DNA from: Nigrospora sphaerica
Lineage: Eukaryota; Ascomycota; Sordariomycetes; Amphisphaeriales; Apiosporaceae
Direction of reading: 5' to 3'
NCBI GenBank assembly: GCA_018287875.1
Contig: JAGVVL010000001.1
Span: forward strand, 434,001 to 498,000
DNA length: 64,000 nt
Within the stretch, counting starts at the first letter, position 1; every line of letters begins with the position of its first letter. A program made the position numbers and the translations under genes. This document shows positions 33,377-46,190 of the stretch, in pieces. A model generated the notes under the pieces. That model was not told the DNA's origin and did no database searches. It saw only the letters and a list, made by a program, of their open reading frames with translations.

Positions 33377-33701
33377 ACTTTTTGCATTTCAAATGCCATG
33401 GAAGTCTGAAGCGTGTCAATCATTTTTACCGGAGCTTACGATGAATGTTGGGGTGCAGACCAAGCATGTGGTATGCGCACATGCCAGAAAGATGCAGGCA
33501 GTAGGCTAAAGGGTGGTGCAAACGGTGCAGGTGATGGTGCGGACAGGAAACAGAGGGGCAATAGAGCTTCTAACCCGTAGATTTGTTGACTTATTGTTTT
33601 TAAGAGCGAACAATCGAATTACAGCTGTCGCCGATCAGACTCCGGGCAGTGTCACTGAAGCACTGTCAGGGATCCCAACCGCGTACGCGCCGAATCCCAC
33701 C
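33377..33701. other. spacer between tRNA-Ala and FAR1-like gene
   Basis: Starts with the Pol III terminator. The open frame of the next gene extends back to 33513, but without conserved sequence; I treat it as leader. Confidence 0.45.
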
Positions 33702-34400
33702 ATGGCATCGTTTTCGACCCCCTTCACCGAGCTCGCCACAAACGAGGCCTGGGTGTCCCTCGACGAGGCGGAGCGCGCGCTGAAGACGGCGGCCGAGCAG
33801 GCGGGCTTTGGCGTGCGCCGCCAGCGCTCGAGCAACCACGATGCCTTTGGCGAGCCGACGAGCATCACGTACTGCTGCACGCGGGGCGGGGCGCGCAAGG
33901 CCTACGCGACCAAGACGACCAAGGCGACGACGTCGTCGCACTGCGGCTGCACGTGGACGGGCGTGCTGACGCTCAAGCGGTCGCCGCGCCCGCCGCCGGG
34001 CCAGGGTCCGCGCCCGCCCGACCGCTTCTGGCGCTTCCGCATCATCCGCGACCGCAGCGCCCACAACCACGGGCCCTCGGACCGCGCGAGCGCCATCCCC
34101 ACGAACCGCCGCCGCCAGCGCGAGGCCTTCGAGAACGACCTGCTCGCTCTCGCCGCCGACGCCTCGCACAGCGCCCCAGACGTGGCCGCCATGCTTATGC
34201 AGATGCACCCCGGCTCCGTCGTGACCGGCCACGACGTCCAGAACGCCCGCCGCCGCGCCCGCCAGCAGCAGCAAGAGAACCTCTCGGCCGCCCCCGCGGA
34301 ACCGTCCCAGACGGATCTCAAAGGCGGTGGAAAGTGCCGGCGTTGCGGTTGCGTGGATCCACTCGGAACTACCCTCCAGGAAAGGGACTCGACGTCCTAA
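33702..34400 (+). CDS. FAR1-type DNA-binding domain protein (MULE-related)
   Basis: 232 residues from an ATG in strong CCACCATGG context. It contains the layout of a FAR1/WRKY-GCM-like zinc-binding domain: GFGVRRQRSS, ITYCCTRGG, SSHCGCTWTGVLTLKR, WRFRIIRDRSAHNHGPS, then NRRR. Zinc ligands would be the Cys pair around CC/CGC and the final HNH. Such domains come from Mutator-like transposases (the fungal Hop family is one), but no transposase core follows. After the domain come a helix with a VTGHDVQNARRRARQQQQ segment and a short Cys-rich end. It may be an exapted DNA-binding protein or a truncated transposon piece. Confidence 0.65.
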   Translation: MASFSTPFTELATNEAWVSLDEAERALKTAAEQAGFGVRRQRSSNHDAFGEPTSITYCCTRGGARKAYATKTTKATTSSHCGCTWTGVLTLKRSPRPPPGQGPRPPDRFWRFRIIRDRSAHNHGPSDRASAIPTNRRRQREAFENDLLALAADASHSAPDVAAMLMQMHPGSVVTGHDVQNARRRARQQQQENLSAAPAEPSQTDLKGGGKCRRCGCVDPLGTTLQERDSTS

Positions 34401-34975
34401 TCCCCAGAGACACGGTCGGAATACGGGGTCCCGGTTCGATGGTCTTTTTAGGCATCGCCAAGTTGGCCCTCGCCTTCTTCCCCTTGCATAGTCTTCGCTT
34501 CTTACTCCGTATATACTATAGATCTTCCATAGGAGAGGCACGGCCGGGACTTTACAACGTAGTGCACTTCTTAATAAACTCGGATTGCCAAAGACGACAG
34601 GCAAAAATAAAGCGAGTCAAGCTTCTGGCACAAGCAACACATATTGAATCTCAGAGATGTACAGACATGTAGCTGCATTCCCTGTTGGAGTTCAACACAT
34701 TGTGTTAAAAGGTAGGAAAGCCCGCCACCAAAAAACGATGGGGTCGGTCGTATGTATCTCTGTTGCGTTGTTGATGTTAGGCGCGATGCGCGGGCATAAA
34801 AAGATGGGCGGCACCAAAATGAACGGACCCTTGGTTGACGCGACATCAACGCCAAGCATACGCACATCACCAGCTTGTGAGAGGCCCATCAGCAAAAGAA
34901 CGAGGAGAAGGAGGGCTTGGGATTGACAAAAGCAAAAAGTGATGAAGTCCTCTTTGAGAGGATGTATCGAATCAT
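34401..34975. other. intergenic region between FAR1-like gene and tRNA-Ser
   Basis: No coding sequence supported. A run of five A (TTTTT on -) at 34934-34938 is probably the Pol III terminator of the tRNA on the - strand. Confidence 0.5.
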
Positions 34976-35075
34976 CGACACGAGCAGGATTTGAACCTGC
35001 GCTCCCGAAGGAATAAGATGCCTGAACTGAGAGAGGAGTTCGAGTCTTACGCAATAACCACTCTGCCATCGTGCC
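34976..35075 (-). tRNA. tRNA-Ser (anticodon CGA) with 19-nt intron
   Basis: Class II tRNA with acceptor GGCACGA/TCGTGTC and G73, the serine discriminator. The anticodon arm is TAAGA-CT-CGA-A, then a 19-nt intron, then A-TCTTA. The long variable arm contains TTCC-TTCG-GGAG. The T arm is GCAGG-TTCAAAT-CCTGC. The 19-nt intron after position 37 matches what is known for the same tRNA in yeast. It decodes UCG. Confidence 0.92.
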
Positions 35076-35985
35076 TAGGCTTTATTGATGAATTGGCACT
35101 CTATAGCAGTATTCATTGGTAGACAAGCCAGCGGCGGGGATGGGACGAGAGATAGATTGATAAGCAGGAGCGGCGTCTGTCCCGCTCTGGGTGGGAGACC
35201 AGCTCGCCTGGGCCGGGCTGGAAAGGGGGGGGAGAGGGGAAAGCCACCACTAAACAGATCATCGTGCAGCCGTGGGTGCTAGGTGGACCGGGGATGAAGC
35301 CTCCAGATCCCGGTGGTCGTCGACTGCGGAAAGACGGAGTCCCCTGTGCTTGGGAGGCCTTCTCCAGGGTACCCGAGACGTCGTCTCGAATTCCCCCAAG
35401 TTTAATCACGGGGTATACATGGCATGGGGCCGGAACGGCTGCCGACAACACTCGACTTGCCGTCGGCATGGCTGCAGGCGACGCGACGGTGGGCAGTTGC
35501 CACGGGTCCCTTCGGTCTCCTCTGGAGAGACCCTTGCACATCGCCAACGTTCCAGAAGCCGGCATGATTCTGGCGTTCAAGTGTCCAAAGGTCCAGGTCC
35601 AGCGAGCTGCGAGACTGACCAGAGACTAGTTGTGACTTTACTGTTGCTCCTGGTTTCCCTGACGCAGTCGAGTTACGGCGAAGAGTGGCATTGCTCGCAG
35701 ACACATGAGTCGGAGAGTACACTTCTCAGGCTTTCAATCCGAGCAAATTCCAGGTCACATCAGCCATTGGCAGAGGCCGAGAAGGGAGCAAAGATCACGG
35801 AGAACGAGTTTTGTTGTCCTTTTTGCATGGGTAGCGACTCAATTCATTTCGGTCGTTATGTGAGAAACCATGTCAAACCCGAAGACATGTCATGCAAAAG
35901 CCCTTCCGTAGAGACCCGTTTCCCTTTTTGCTCATGAACACCGAAATTCCAGAGACAACATCAGAAAACCAAGACCCGAGGCAGT
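35076..35985. other. intergenic region
   Basis: Several overlapping frames on + (the longest 35272-35937) show no conserved motif and no splice structure I trust. The last part is the 3' flank of eS26. Confidence 0.45.
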
Positions 35986-36719
35986 TTACGCCTGGGGGGC
36001 CTTGGCAGCCTGGGTGGGAACCACCTTCTTGCCGTCCTTGTTGTACCGAACACGCGCCGGGGGGGCACGGTTGCGGCGGCCAACGCGCGAGCGGACACTG
36101 TAGCGCACGCAGGGTTAGTCGTGGTCGGGGGGAGGGAGTAAATACCAGGAGAGGATGTGGTGTATCCGCGTTCGACGAAGGTCAACCCAGGCTCATCTCA
36201 AGAGCATACGACGCAGCGTGTGCGAGCGCGCAGTTGAACCCTTGCGGGCACCCCTCTCCTGAGGGAGATTTATCAACGTACCGGACAATCTTGCCGTGGA
36301 TGGCGCAAGAGACACAGTACTGCAGCTTGAGGTACATCTTGGGGACCGTGTACTCGGCGAAGACGGAGGCATCCGAGATATCACGGATGGCGGCCGACTC
36401 CACCATGTTGCGGATGGTGAAGCGCTTGATGGCCTTGTCCTTGGGCGTGCATCGCGAGCAGTTGCTGCAGCGGATGGGCTTGGTGTGGCCGCGGCCCTTC
36501 TTGTTGCGGCCGCTGTGGGAGGGGGAGAAAACACTGGTCAGCGGGACTGTTCCATCAGGAGGCGTCGAGCGCGTCGTCGGGGCGTCGTGGTGAAGGAGCC
36601 GCCGGCGCCGATGGAGCGTTGGCCGCCATCACCACGGCGAGAGGACGGGGCGGGGTTCGCGAGGCGGAGGCGGGCATCGGAAGAGGCTTAACATACTTGT
36701 TCTTTCTCTTCTTGACCAT
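35986..36719 (-). CDS. RPS26: 40S ribosomal protein eS26
   Basis: Three exons: 36719-36697, 36512-36282 and 36097-35986, 121 residues. Exon 1 codes only MVKKRKN plus two bases. Exon 2 starts GRNKKGRGH and carries the zinc-binding Cys pairs CSNCSRC and YCVSC and the eS26 core [18 protein letters not shown]. Exon 3 gives the basic tail [20 protein letters not shown], ending KAPQA. Donors are GTATGT and GTACGT. eS26 sits at the mRNA exit channel of the small subunit. It is divergent from ubiquitin-eS31. Confidence 0.97.
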
Positions 36720-38933
<2,214 letters not shown>

Positions 38934-40328
38934 ATGCCCTTTGTCCGAAACCATCTGCCTCTCCTCTTCTCCATTGCCGTCGTCTCTGCTGCTATCGCCA
39001 TCACCTTATTGAATCCCGCCTACTGGACGTCGGTGCGCAACATCGTCCACTGGCCCCCCACCACCTCTTCGTATAGCAGTCCCTCTCTCTCCAGTCCTTC
39101 CACATCACAGTCACCCATGATGGGCGGCGGACCCGAAAATGGCGGCTTCCGGACCGTGGCCTACTTTGTCAACTGGGCCATCTACGGCCGCAAGCACCGG
39201 CCCCAGGACCTGCCCGCCGAAAAGCTCACCCATGTACTCTACGCATTTGCCAATGTGCGGCCCGACACGGGCGAGGTGCACATGACGGACGGCTGGGCCG
39301 ACACCGACATCCACTGGGAGGGCGACTCGTGGAACGACACGGGAAACAACATGTACGGCTGCCTGAAGCAACTCAACCTACTCAAGCGCAGGAATCGCCA
39401 GCTCAAGGTCCTGCTTAGCGTCGGCGGCTGGACCTACAGCTCCAACTTCCGCCAACCCGCCTCGACGCCGCAGGGCCGAGACACCTTCGCGCGCTCCTGC
39501 GTCGACCTCATCAAGAACCTGGGATTCGATGGTATCGATATCGATTGGGAGTATCCGCAGAATTCCCAGGAGGCCGCCGCCCTGGTGGCGCTGCTCCAGG
39601 CGGTACGCAACGCCATGGACGCCTATTCGGCTACGCTGCCGCGGCCGTACCACTTCGAGCTGACGGTGGCCTGCCCAGCCGGCGCGCAAAACTACGAGAA
39701 AATGGACATTCGCGGCATGGACAAGCTGTTGGACTTCTGGAACCTCATGGCCTACGACTACGCGGGCGCGTGGGACCAGACGTCGGGCCACCAGGCCAAC
39801 CTGTGGCCGTGCCGCGACCACCCGCAGAGCACGCCCTTCAACACGGCCGCCGCGCTGCATTACTACACAGCGCAGGGCGTATCGCCCCGCAAGATGGTCA
39901 TCGGCATGCCGCTGTACGGCCGCGCCTTCAAGGGCACCGACGGGCCCGGCAAGCCCTACGTTGAGATCGGCGAGGGTACCTGGGAGAACGGCATCCACGA
40001 CTACAAGAAGCTGCCGCTGCCCGGCGCGCAGGAGCACATCGACGACGACGCCGGCGCCAGCTACTGTTACGACCCCAGCTCGCGCACCATGGTCAGCTAC
40101 GACACGGTCGAGATGGCCCGCCGTAAGGCCTCTTATGTACGCCACCGCGGCCTCGGCGGCGCCATGTGGTGGGAGAGCAGCGCCGACAAAGAGGGCGCCG
40201 AGAGCCTGATTGGCAACGTCGTCCACGTCCTCGGCGGCACCGCCGCTCTCGAGAGGCACCCCAACTGCATAACCCAGCCACACTCCAAGTATGATAACCT
40301 GAGAGATGGGTTCCCCAACGATAAGTAG
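38934..40328 (+). CDS. GH18 chitinase (class V, endochitinase type), probably membrane-anchored
   Basis: Intron-less frame of 464 codons. Residues 9-26 are hydrophobic (LLFSIAVVSAAIAITLL) with no obvious cleavage site, so this looks like a signal anchor followed by a Ser/Pro-rich linker to about residue 60. The TIM barrel starts FRTVAYFVNWAIYGR; LLSVGGW and the active-site DGIDIDWE (Glu206 as acid/base) are intact; MAYDYAGAWD and GAMWWESS complete the substrate cleft. It hydrolyses chitin, in wall remodelling or mycoparasitism. No chitin-binding module was seen. Confidence 0.93.
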   Translation: MPFVRNHLPLLFSIAVVSAAIAITLLNPAYWTSVRNIVHWPPTTSSYSSPSLSSPSTSQSPMMGGGPENGGFRTVAYFVNWAIYGRKHRPQDLPAEKLTHVLYAFANVRPDTGEVHMTDGWADTDIHWEGDSWNDTGNNMYGCLKQLNLLKRRNRQLKVLLSVGGWTYSSNFRQPASTPQGRDTFARSCVDLIKNLGFDGIDIDWEYPQNSQEAAALVALLQAVRNAMDAYSATLPRPYHFELTVACPAGAQNYEKMDIRGMDKLLDFWNLMAYDYAGAWDQTSGHQANLWPCRDHPQSTPFNTAAALHYYTAQGVSPRKMVIGMPLYGRAFKGTDGPGKPYVEIGEGTWENGIHDYKKLPLPGAQEHIDDDAGASYCYDPSSRTMVSYDTVEMARRKASYVRHRGLGGAMWWESSADKEGAESLIGNVVHVLGGTAALERHPNCITQPHSKYDNLRDGFPNDK

Positions 40329-40685
40329 CTGTGCTCGCAGGCGTGCGAGCGTGGATCGAAGCCGCCAATCGTGGTACACCATCCTTCTTGAATGAATACA
40401 TTGCCATACCTCCATCATGATGACCGTGTGCTTTACAATTGTCGCAATTGTCGTTTATGGGACAGAACTACTTACCGTCATGTGCTCATAGGCGCAGGTC
40501 TGCGGATTACTTGAGTACTCAATACTCAAGCTTTATTAAAGACGTAAATACTCTTTGCAAAGTGGCAAAGGCCAACAAGCGCTCAGCATAACACACCGAG
40601 AGACACTCCAGACTCCATGCGAAAAAGAAAAGCACATGCCAATACAGGATATCTATCATCCGTGATTCTTGGCGTCGAGACAGGG
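40329..40685. other. convergent 3' intergenic region
   Basis: Between the ends of the chitinase (+) and GT32 (-) genes. No gene seen; presumably both terminators. Confidence 0.55.
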
Positions 40686-41759
40686 CTATGTCTGCTGCGA
40701 CTGGCCGTCCTCGGCCTCGTCCGCCTTCTCGCCGCCGAACGCGTTCTTCCACGAGCCGGCGTAGTGGTGGACGACGAGCGAGGGACCGATGCGGTGCCGG
40801 TCCTCGGGCTCGTAGGTGTTATACGAGGCGGCGAGCGCGTAGCCGGGCAGGATGAGCACGTCGCCGGCGAGCTTGGGCTCAAGGATCTCGTGATAGGCGT
40901 CCCAGGGGGCGGTGAGGTTGTGGGTGGCACCGAGGTGGCGCAGGACGCTCTGGGCGAACTTGCGAGGGCCCGTCTCGTCGACGACGTCGTCGATCATGGA
41001 CATGCGCAGGCCGGACAGGGGAACGCCGCGGGCCTCGGCCAGGGCACGCAGCGCCGCCGCAATCTCCTCGGCGACGGCGAGCAGGTGTGAAACTCCTGGG
41101 CGGGCCAGGACGGCCCAAGTGACGAACTGGCGGTCGAAATCGAAATGGTAGCCACCGTCGAACTCCCAACCGACGACGAGGGCGGCGTGGTCGGCCAGGG
41201 ACGGCGGTACCCAATCGTCAATGGCGACGCCCGTGCAGCTCGCGTCCAGGTCGAACCACACACCGCCCTCAGCATACAGCAGCAGGTACCGCAGTAGATC
41301 CGCTTTAAGGATCGGCACCGTCAGCGCGTTATACACCTCTAGCAGGCCCGGCCGGTTCGCAAGGCGGGCGTTCACCAGTGCGTCCGCCGTCACGTCCGTC
41401 AGGAACTCGACCGCATACCCCGGGTTCTGCGCGATGCACGAGTGGGTCCACCCACGCGCGTCCTCACTGAGCCCCTTGGGGCCCAGCTTGTACCATATCT
41501 TGCGCGGGATGCCGCGCGGGGATGCCGGGACGGGGGACGGCGTTGATGACAAGGCCGCCGCCTCGGCGATGGAGGGGTCCGGTCGGGTAGGAGGGGCCAA
41601 CGAAGTAGTCGGCACGGCGTAGTGGAAGCTGGCCGAGCGGACGTGATATAGCAAAAGCATGAGGGCGCAGGCCAGGACGGTCGTCTTGACGCTGGGGCCC
41701 CGGAGCGGAAAGGGTCCGCGCCACGTCGGCATGGCGCCCGTCTTGGACCAGTTCCCCAT
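40686..41759 (-). CDS. GT32-type Golgi glycosyltransferase (Och1/Hoc1-like)
   Basis: Single exon, 357 residues. It is a type II membrane protein: short basic cytosolic tail, helix TTVLACALMLLLYHV (residues 26-40), then a Pro/Ser stem. The catalytic domain opens with GIPRKIWYKLG, has the acceptor/donor region LKADLLRYLLLYAEGGVWFD and the DXD motif Asp170-Leu-Asp172 in WFDLDASC. GT32 enzymes of this type use GDP-mannose or another nucleotide sugar in the Golgi for N- or O-glycan or sphingolipid extension. The specific donor is not readable. The C-terminal HHYAGSWKN is also conserved in the family. Confidence 0.85.
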   Translation of the reverse strand: MGNWSKTGAMPTWRGPFPLRGPSVKTTVLACALMLLLYHVRSASFHYAVPTTSLAPPTRPDPSIAEAAALSSTPSPVPASPRGIPRKIWYKLGPKGLSEDARGWTHSCIAQNPGYAVEFLTDVTADALVNARLANRPGLLEVYNALTVPILKADLLRYLLLYAEGGVWFDLDASCTGVAIDDWVPPSLADHAALVVGWEFDGGYHFDFDRQFVTWAVLARPGVSHLLAVAEEIAAALRALAEARGVPLSGLRMSMIDDVVDETGPRKFAQSVLRHLGATHNLTAPWDAYHEILEPKLAGDVLILPGYALAASYNTYEPEDRHRIGPSLVVHHYAGSWKNAFGGEKADEAEDGQSQQT

Positions 41760-44700
41760 CGCCCTTTAAGAAGGGAGCTTAGGAGCGGAGGTGGGAGGAA
41801 AATTGCGGGCACAAAGAACAGCGGCGGGAGGGAAAGGAGAAAGCGAGCGCAAGACCGGCTGCGCTCAGGGGAGGCGGGCGGGAACGCGGGCTGATGAACG
41901 AGTGACGGCGGATGATTCCAAAGATGGAAGAAAAGTGAACAGAGGCGAGACGTGAACGGCTGGGCAATCTAAGTCCTGGTGGGAGATGAAAAAGAAGGCG
42001 AGATAAACCTCCGGTAGGAAGGCAAACGCCCAGGGGATGGCAACGTGGGGTGGCAAGCGCTCTGCTGGCGGTTGGGGGGGGTTATCCCTTACATGGCACG
42101 GTGGCAAGGTTCCGCTGACCGGGAAGAGTCCTTGAGGCGTCGAGAAGAGCAAGCGAGAAAAAACAAGCGACGGCGAGAATAGCAGCCCCAGTGAGTGGGT
42201 GGGTGGCGCGATAGGCACGAGGGGCGTGCAGTAATACGGAAGCGGATATATAGATGGAGGCATGCAAAGCCAACGCCGCCGCCGCCGGGCAAGGGCGCTT
42301 CGAACGCCCGTAAATGCCTCCCTGCTGTATGCAATAGCAGGCGGCCGTCTTTTCAATTTACTCTCCTGTCAGCCTCTTCGTCTGCGACGCGGAGGGCGGT
42401 ATTGGGGCTCCGATTGGTGGACAGTGCTGGTCAACCCAAACGGTCGGGTCGAGCAAAAAACAACAGTCTGGCCTTGCTTCATGGATGCCCCCGTGTTGCT
42501 TCTGCACGTTATGAATGTCGTCATGCGTGCCCCGGCCTCTGTTTCTTTTATTGGTGCGTCTTTTCCTGCCTCTGTTGCCCGCACCAATGGCCACGCCTTA
42601 TCACCCACCCACCCTTTTCCACTCCGGGGCCTTGAGCGCCCACGACGGTCCGGCCCAGCTGCCGACTTGTGATGGCGCCTTCGGCGTCTATAGCCATACG
42701 TCGAGCCATACGTCGGGCCATCCAACCGAGAGCTTCACTCTCACGGTTTCGGGTTCGGAACAAGCCCACGGGCTGCCTCGGCTGCTATCTCCTGGTCGAC
42801 GTCGTCCTTGCCGAAAGAACGGACGAAATGTCACGGCCCGACGCAGAGCCTTGAAATTTCCCGTGTAAACTGGAGCCGATGCTGTGTGGTGCCCACCTGC
42901 AAGTTACTATGTGGTTAGTTTGCTGTTGTTCCTGCATTCGAAGCCTAGGACATTCATTGCCTTACCTCTCCCCTTTTTTTCCTCCGAAGCTATTGAGCCA
43001 ACACACGCAGTTCCCGAGCTTCCTGTCATCGGACTATTGTCTCTTAACCTTTTTCTTATACGCATAGTCACCCCCACGGAAATTACACACGGTCGAGCTC
43101 GACTAGGACCGGCAGACAGGCTGGCTGCTCTTCCGCCGCCAACGCCGGACCCCGGACCCCGGCCCGCCGCCGCCGCCACCCCCGCACTATTACGCCCCTT
43201 ACCAGCACCCGGCCGCCGCCGCCGCCATGATGGACCCCGACCCGGCCAAGCCCCAGCTCGGCGAACTGCCCCCCGGTCCGTACTCCTGCGAGGTCAGCGC
43301 CCATAAGTACGCCCACCGGTACGAGCTGGACGCGCCCACACACGACCGCCGGGGCCGGGGAGGTTTGGGCTGATACGTCCTTGGCGAGTCACGGGGGAAC
43401 GACGGGAAAAGAGGTTGGGTTAACTTTATTTCTGGATGGCTAGGCGAGACGAGCTCGTTGTTTTACGTTCGTTATCTTGTTACACGTCTTCCCCGCGAAA
43501 TCGGCTGTGATGTCCACGGCTTGACCGAATACGAGCCTCGAGGCCTAAACAAGTCTTGGACTTACCGAATTTACAACCAGACTGTTGGTGCCCAACCTTA
43601 ACCTTTCGAACATTCATCCTCCACTAAGGCCGCGCACCGAGTAATATGAAAGACTGTGTCACTTACATGCACGCGAAAGGAGCCAAGAGCAGGAGAGGAA
43701 GACTAGTCACAATCGAGGCCCTCCTGGCTGCGTGCGTCACACCAAATGTTGTCAAGACCAGGATAAGCTTGGTACGATTTCTCCCTTGTTGAATTGTGGT
43801 GTAGAGGAGTAGTGGGTGCTATATTTGTCCGAATAAAAAGGAGGGAGGAGACTTCCGCATGTATATACGACCGGCACGGGACGGGCACATGTGGTAAAAC
43901 TATCCTCAGGCGCGCGGGCTTGGTACCTCTTTGCGCGCTGAACCCCACGCGGACGGCCCCGGGCGCCGCGCTCCCGCGTTCGTGCACGGCGGGTCGATGT
44001 GGCGCGCGGGGCGGGCCGCCGCTCGATCGAATGGATGATAAGAGGGGGGAGATGACGGGTGGTACTTGGGAATGGACAACGAAGGAAGGGGGGGAGATGG
44101 GAAGTTGTCAGTTTTCGTCAGCAAGCCCCAGGGGAACATTAGGTTCTTTTGCAGCCCTGCGCCCGCTCCGCCACCTACCGTAACCGCCTACCAATAAGAG
44201 TCGGCGCAGGTAGGCCTTGGCGTCTGGGCCGTGATGGTGTCGCGCGGCTATTTTTTCCCTTTCCATGATGTTGCCGCACATGGGGAATCGGCGGTTGACA
44301 CAACCCTGTCATAGGCTTGGCACCTATCGGGACCGACACTTGGCGGTTCCACGACGGGGACCCTCCCTGAGCGACCCAGCGGTTCCGAATAGCGGATCGG
44401 TGTGGAGAACGAACGGATGGAGGCCGTTGCGGGGGATTTCGGTCGGCTGCTTTGTCATCGATGGCTTTAAGATATAACGGGATAGCAGACGGGATCCGAT
44501 ACCTGAACGCGGGTTGGGACAAGGTTTAGAAACACGACAAATGCCTATCACACTTGCAAGCTTTTCATTCACACAAAGTCTGGTATTACTTGTCTAATAG
44601 AAAAAGACCGGGGTGGGATTTGTCTCCTTTGTGGCCAAGCTCTTGCTTCAATTCCGACGGACAGCCCATCCGTCAAATCATCGGCACGGCACAGCTGATA

Positions 44701-44813
44701 ACTTCAACATGTTCCATGCTGTCGCCAGGTGGTTCCCCCTCCGGCTCGACCGGCTTTTCTTCCTCTTTTGCTCGGCAAGCAGGTTCACTTTGGAACCTCG
44801 GGCCGCGACCACC
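41760..44813. other. 3 kb gene-poor region
   Basis: The first 600 bases, read on -, are pyrimidine-rich and probably leader/promoter of the GT32 gene. A direct repeat GCCATACGTCG occurs twice near 42694-42716. Apart from a weak frame at 43107-43373 I see no gene. The end is the 3' flank of the tyrosinase. Confidence 0.5.
43107..43373 (+). CDS. possible small proline-rich ORF or terminal exon
   Basis: Open frame starting after a TAG and reading a polyproline run, HYYAPYQHPAAAAAMMDPDP, then PPGPYSCEVSAHKYAHRYEL, ending GRGGLG. The first ATG is at 43227 (48 codons). The GC-rich composition differs from its AT-richer flanks, as genes here do. No partner exon with a clear splice signal was found. 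Function unknown; it may be spurious. Confidence 0.25.
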   Translation, partial: DRQTGWLLFRRQRRTPDPGPPPPPPPHYYAPYQHPAAAAAMMDPDPAKPQLGELPPGPYSCEVSAHKYAHRYELDAPTHDRRGRGGLG

Positions 44814-46190
44814 TCAGACGTAGATATAGCAGTAGGGGCCAGCGACGGAGCTGACGTGGTCGCGCAGCGGCGAGGGCGGCGCGTTGAAGCCGAGGTCCAT
44901 GAGGTCGTCGATGGTGGCGTTGGGGCTGGGCGGCTGGTTGAAGATGGTGCGGGTGCCGGCGATCTGAAAGGCGCGGGCGGCGGGGCCGGCTTCGCCCAGG
45001 TTCTGCCAGATCCACCAGGTCCGATCGATCTGGCCGTGGTGCAGCCAGAACAGCGGGTCGTTGGGGCTGTTGAAGACGTCGCCGCCCGGGTCGCCGCCCC
45101 AGGTGAAGTGCCCGGCCGTGTGCAGGCCCAGGTAGTTGTTCGCGAAGTCGCCCTGCAGCCGGTCCTGGAAGGGTCCGATCGACGACGAGTAGACGGGGTC
45201 CGTGAGCAGCGACACCGTCTCCTGTGCCCCAAGGGATGAGCGAGCTGTGCGTAACGGGCGGAGAAGGCGGAGGGGGGCATGAGACGCTGGGGTAAGGGGT
45301 GAGGGCTAAGGGGGGTGGAACGGGTCGGCACTTACGTTGTCCGTCGACCACTGCGAAGTGACCCAGGGCGAGATATCGCGACGCACGCAGCGCGGAAGGT
45401 AGCTGAACAACTTGCCGACGACGACGGGGTCCTCGGACGAATTGAAGGTCGGGCCCGAGGCCGAGATGTTGGCAATCATCTTGCCGTAAGGGCCCGACTC
45501 GACGCAACCGCCGCCTTCGCCAACGGGAATGCACAAATCATTATCCGGGATAGGCTGCGTGCAGTTGTGCGGCGCGGGGACGCCGTTGCCGCCCTGCGAA
45601 AGGGGTCCGCCGTCCATGTAGGGGGAGTTGATGGGGTCCAGGGCCGACTTGCCCCAGTTCCAGTAGGGCTGGTAGCCGCTGTAGCCGCACTCGTCGCGCA
45701 GCGCCGTCTCCCACGCGTACACGAAGTACCGGTGCCACGCCAGGAAGTTTCCCGTCGCGTGGATCGTCAGCGTCTGGTTGATATGCGTCGCCACGAAGTC
45801 GTCGTAGCGCGACCGCGCGCCGGGAACGGCCTCGGCCGGCGAGATGGACGGCTTGCTCATCATGCAGCTGACGGCCTGGATGTAGTCGAGCTTCTCCTCG
45901 TCCGACAGCGCCGAGCTGGACAAGGCTCGGTGTGAGTGGCGCAGTCGCATTACCGATGGGGACCGTCGAGACACTTACTATTCTTTTCTCACGGCCGCAT
46001 TCTCGATGGTGCATTCCTGCGCCACCTCCTTGGTGGCGAGCTCGGCCTTGAGGCTGCCGTCGGCCACCGCCGCCCGCAGGTTGACGAGCGCCTGGGCGGC
46101 AAGGGCATCCGATCTCTCGGTCGACTCGGGCGTGTATGCAGCCGCGTGGGACACGAGGGCCAGCGCCCCCAAGCTCGGAGAAAAGCGCAT
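44814..46190 (-). CDS. secreted tyrosinase (type-3 copper monooxygenase)
   Basis: Three exons: 46190-45979, 45915-45336 and 45221-44814, 399 residues, all donors GTAAGT. A signal peptide (MRFSPSLGALALVSHAAA) comes first. The CuA site has His115, His123 and His132 in the H-x7-H-x8-H spacing (HATGNFLAWHRYF). The CuB site has His298 and His302 (LHTAGHF) and the pair His325/His326 in FWLHHGQIDR. There is no long C-terminal shielding domain; the protein ends PYCYIYV shortly after the catalytic core, so it is the short secreted type. It oxidises phenols to quinones, for melanin-like pigment or defence. The TATA element at 46283-46288 supports the chosen start. Confidence 0.93.

Noticed and set aside
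34692..35069. 125-codon - strand frame beginning MAEWLLRKTRTP
   Set aside because: It is a translation of the tRNA-Ser gene and its flank.
35272..35937. 221-codon + frame
   Set aside because: No conserved motif, odd composition, no start context; I could not support a gene.
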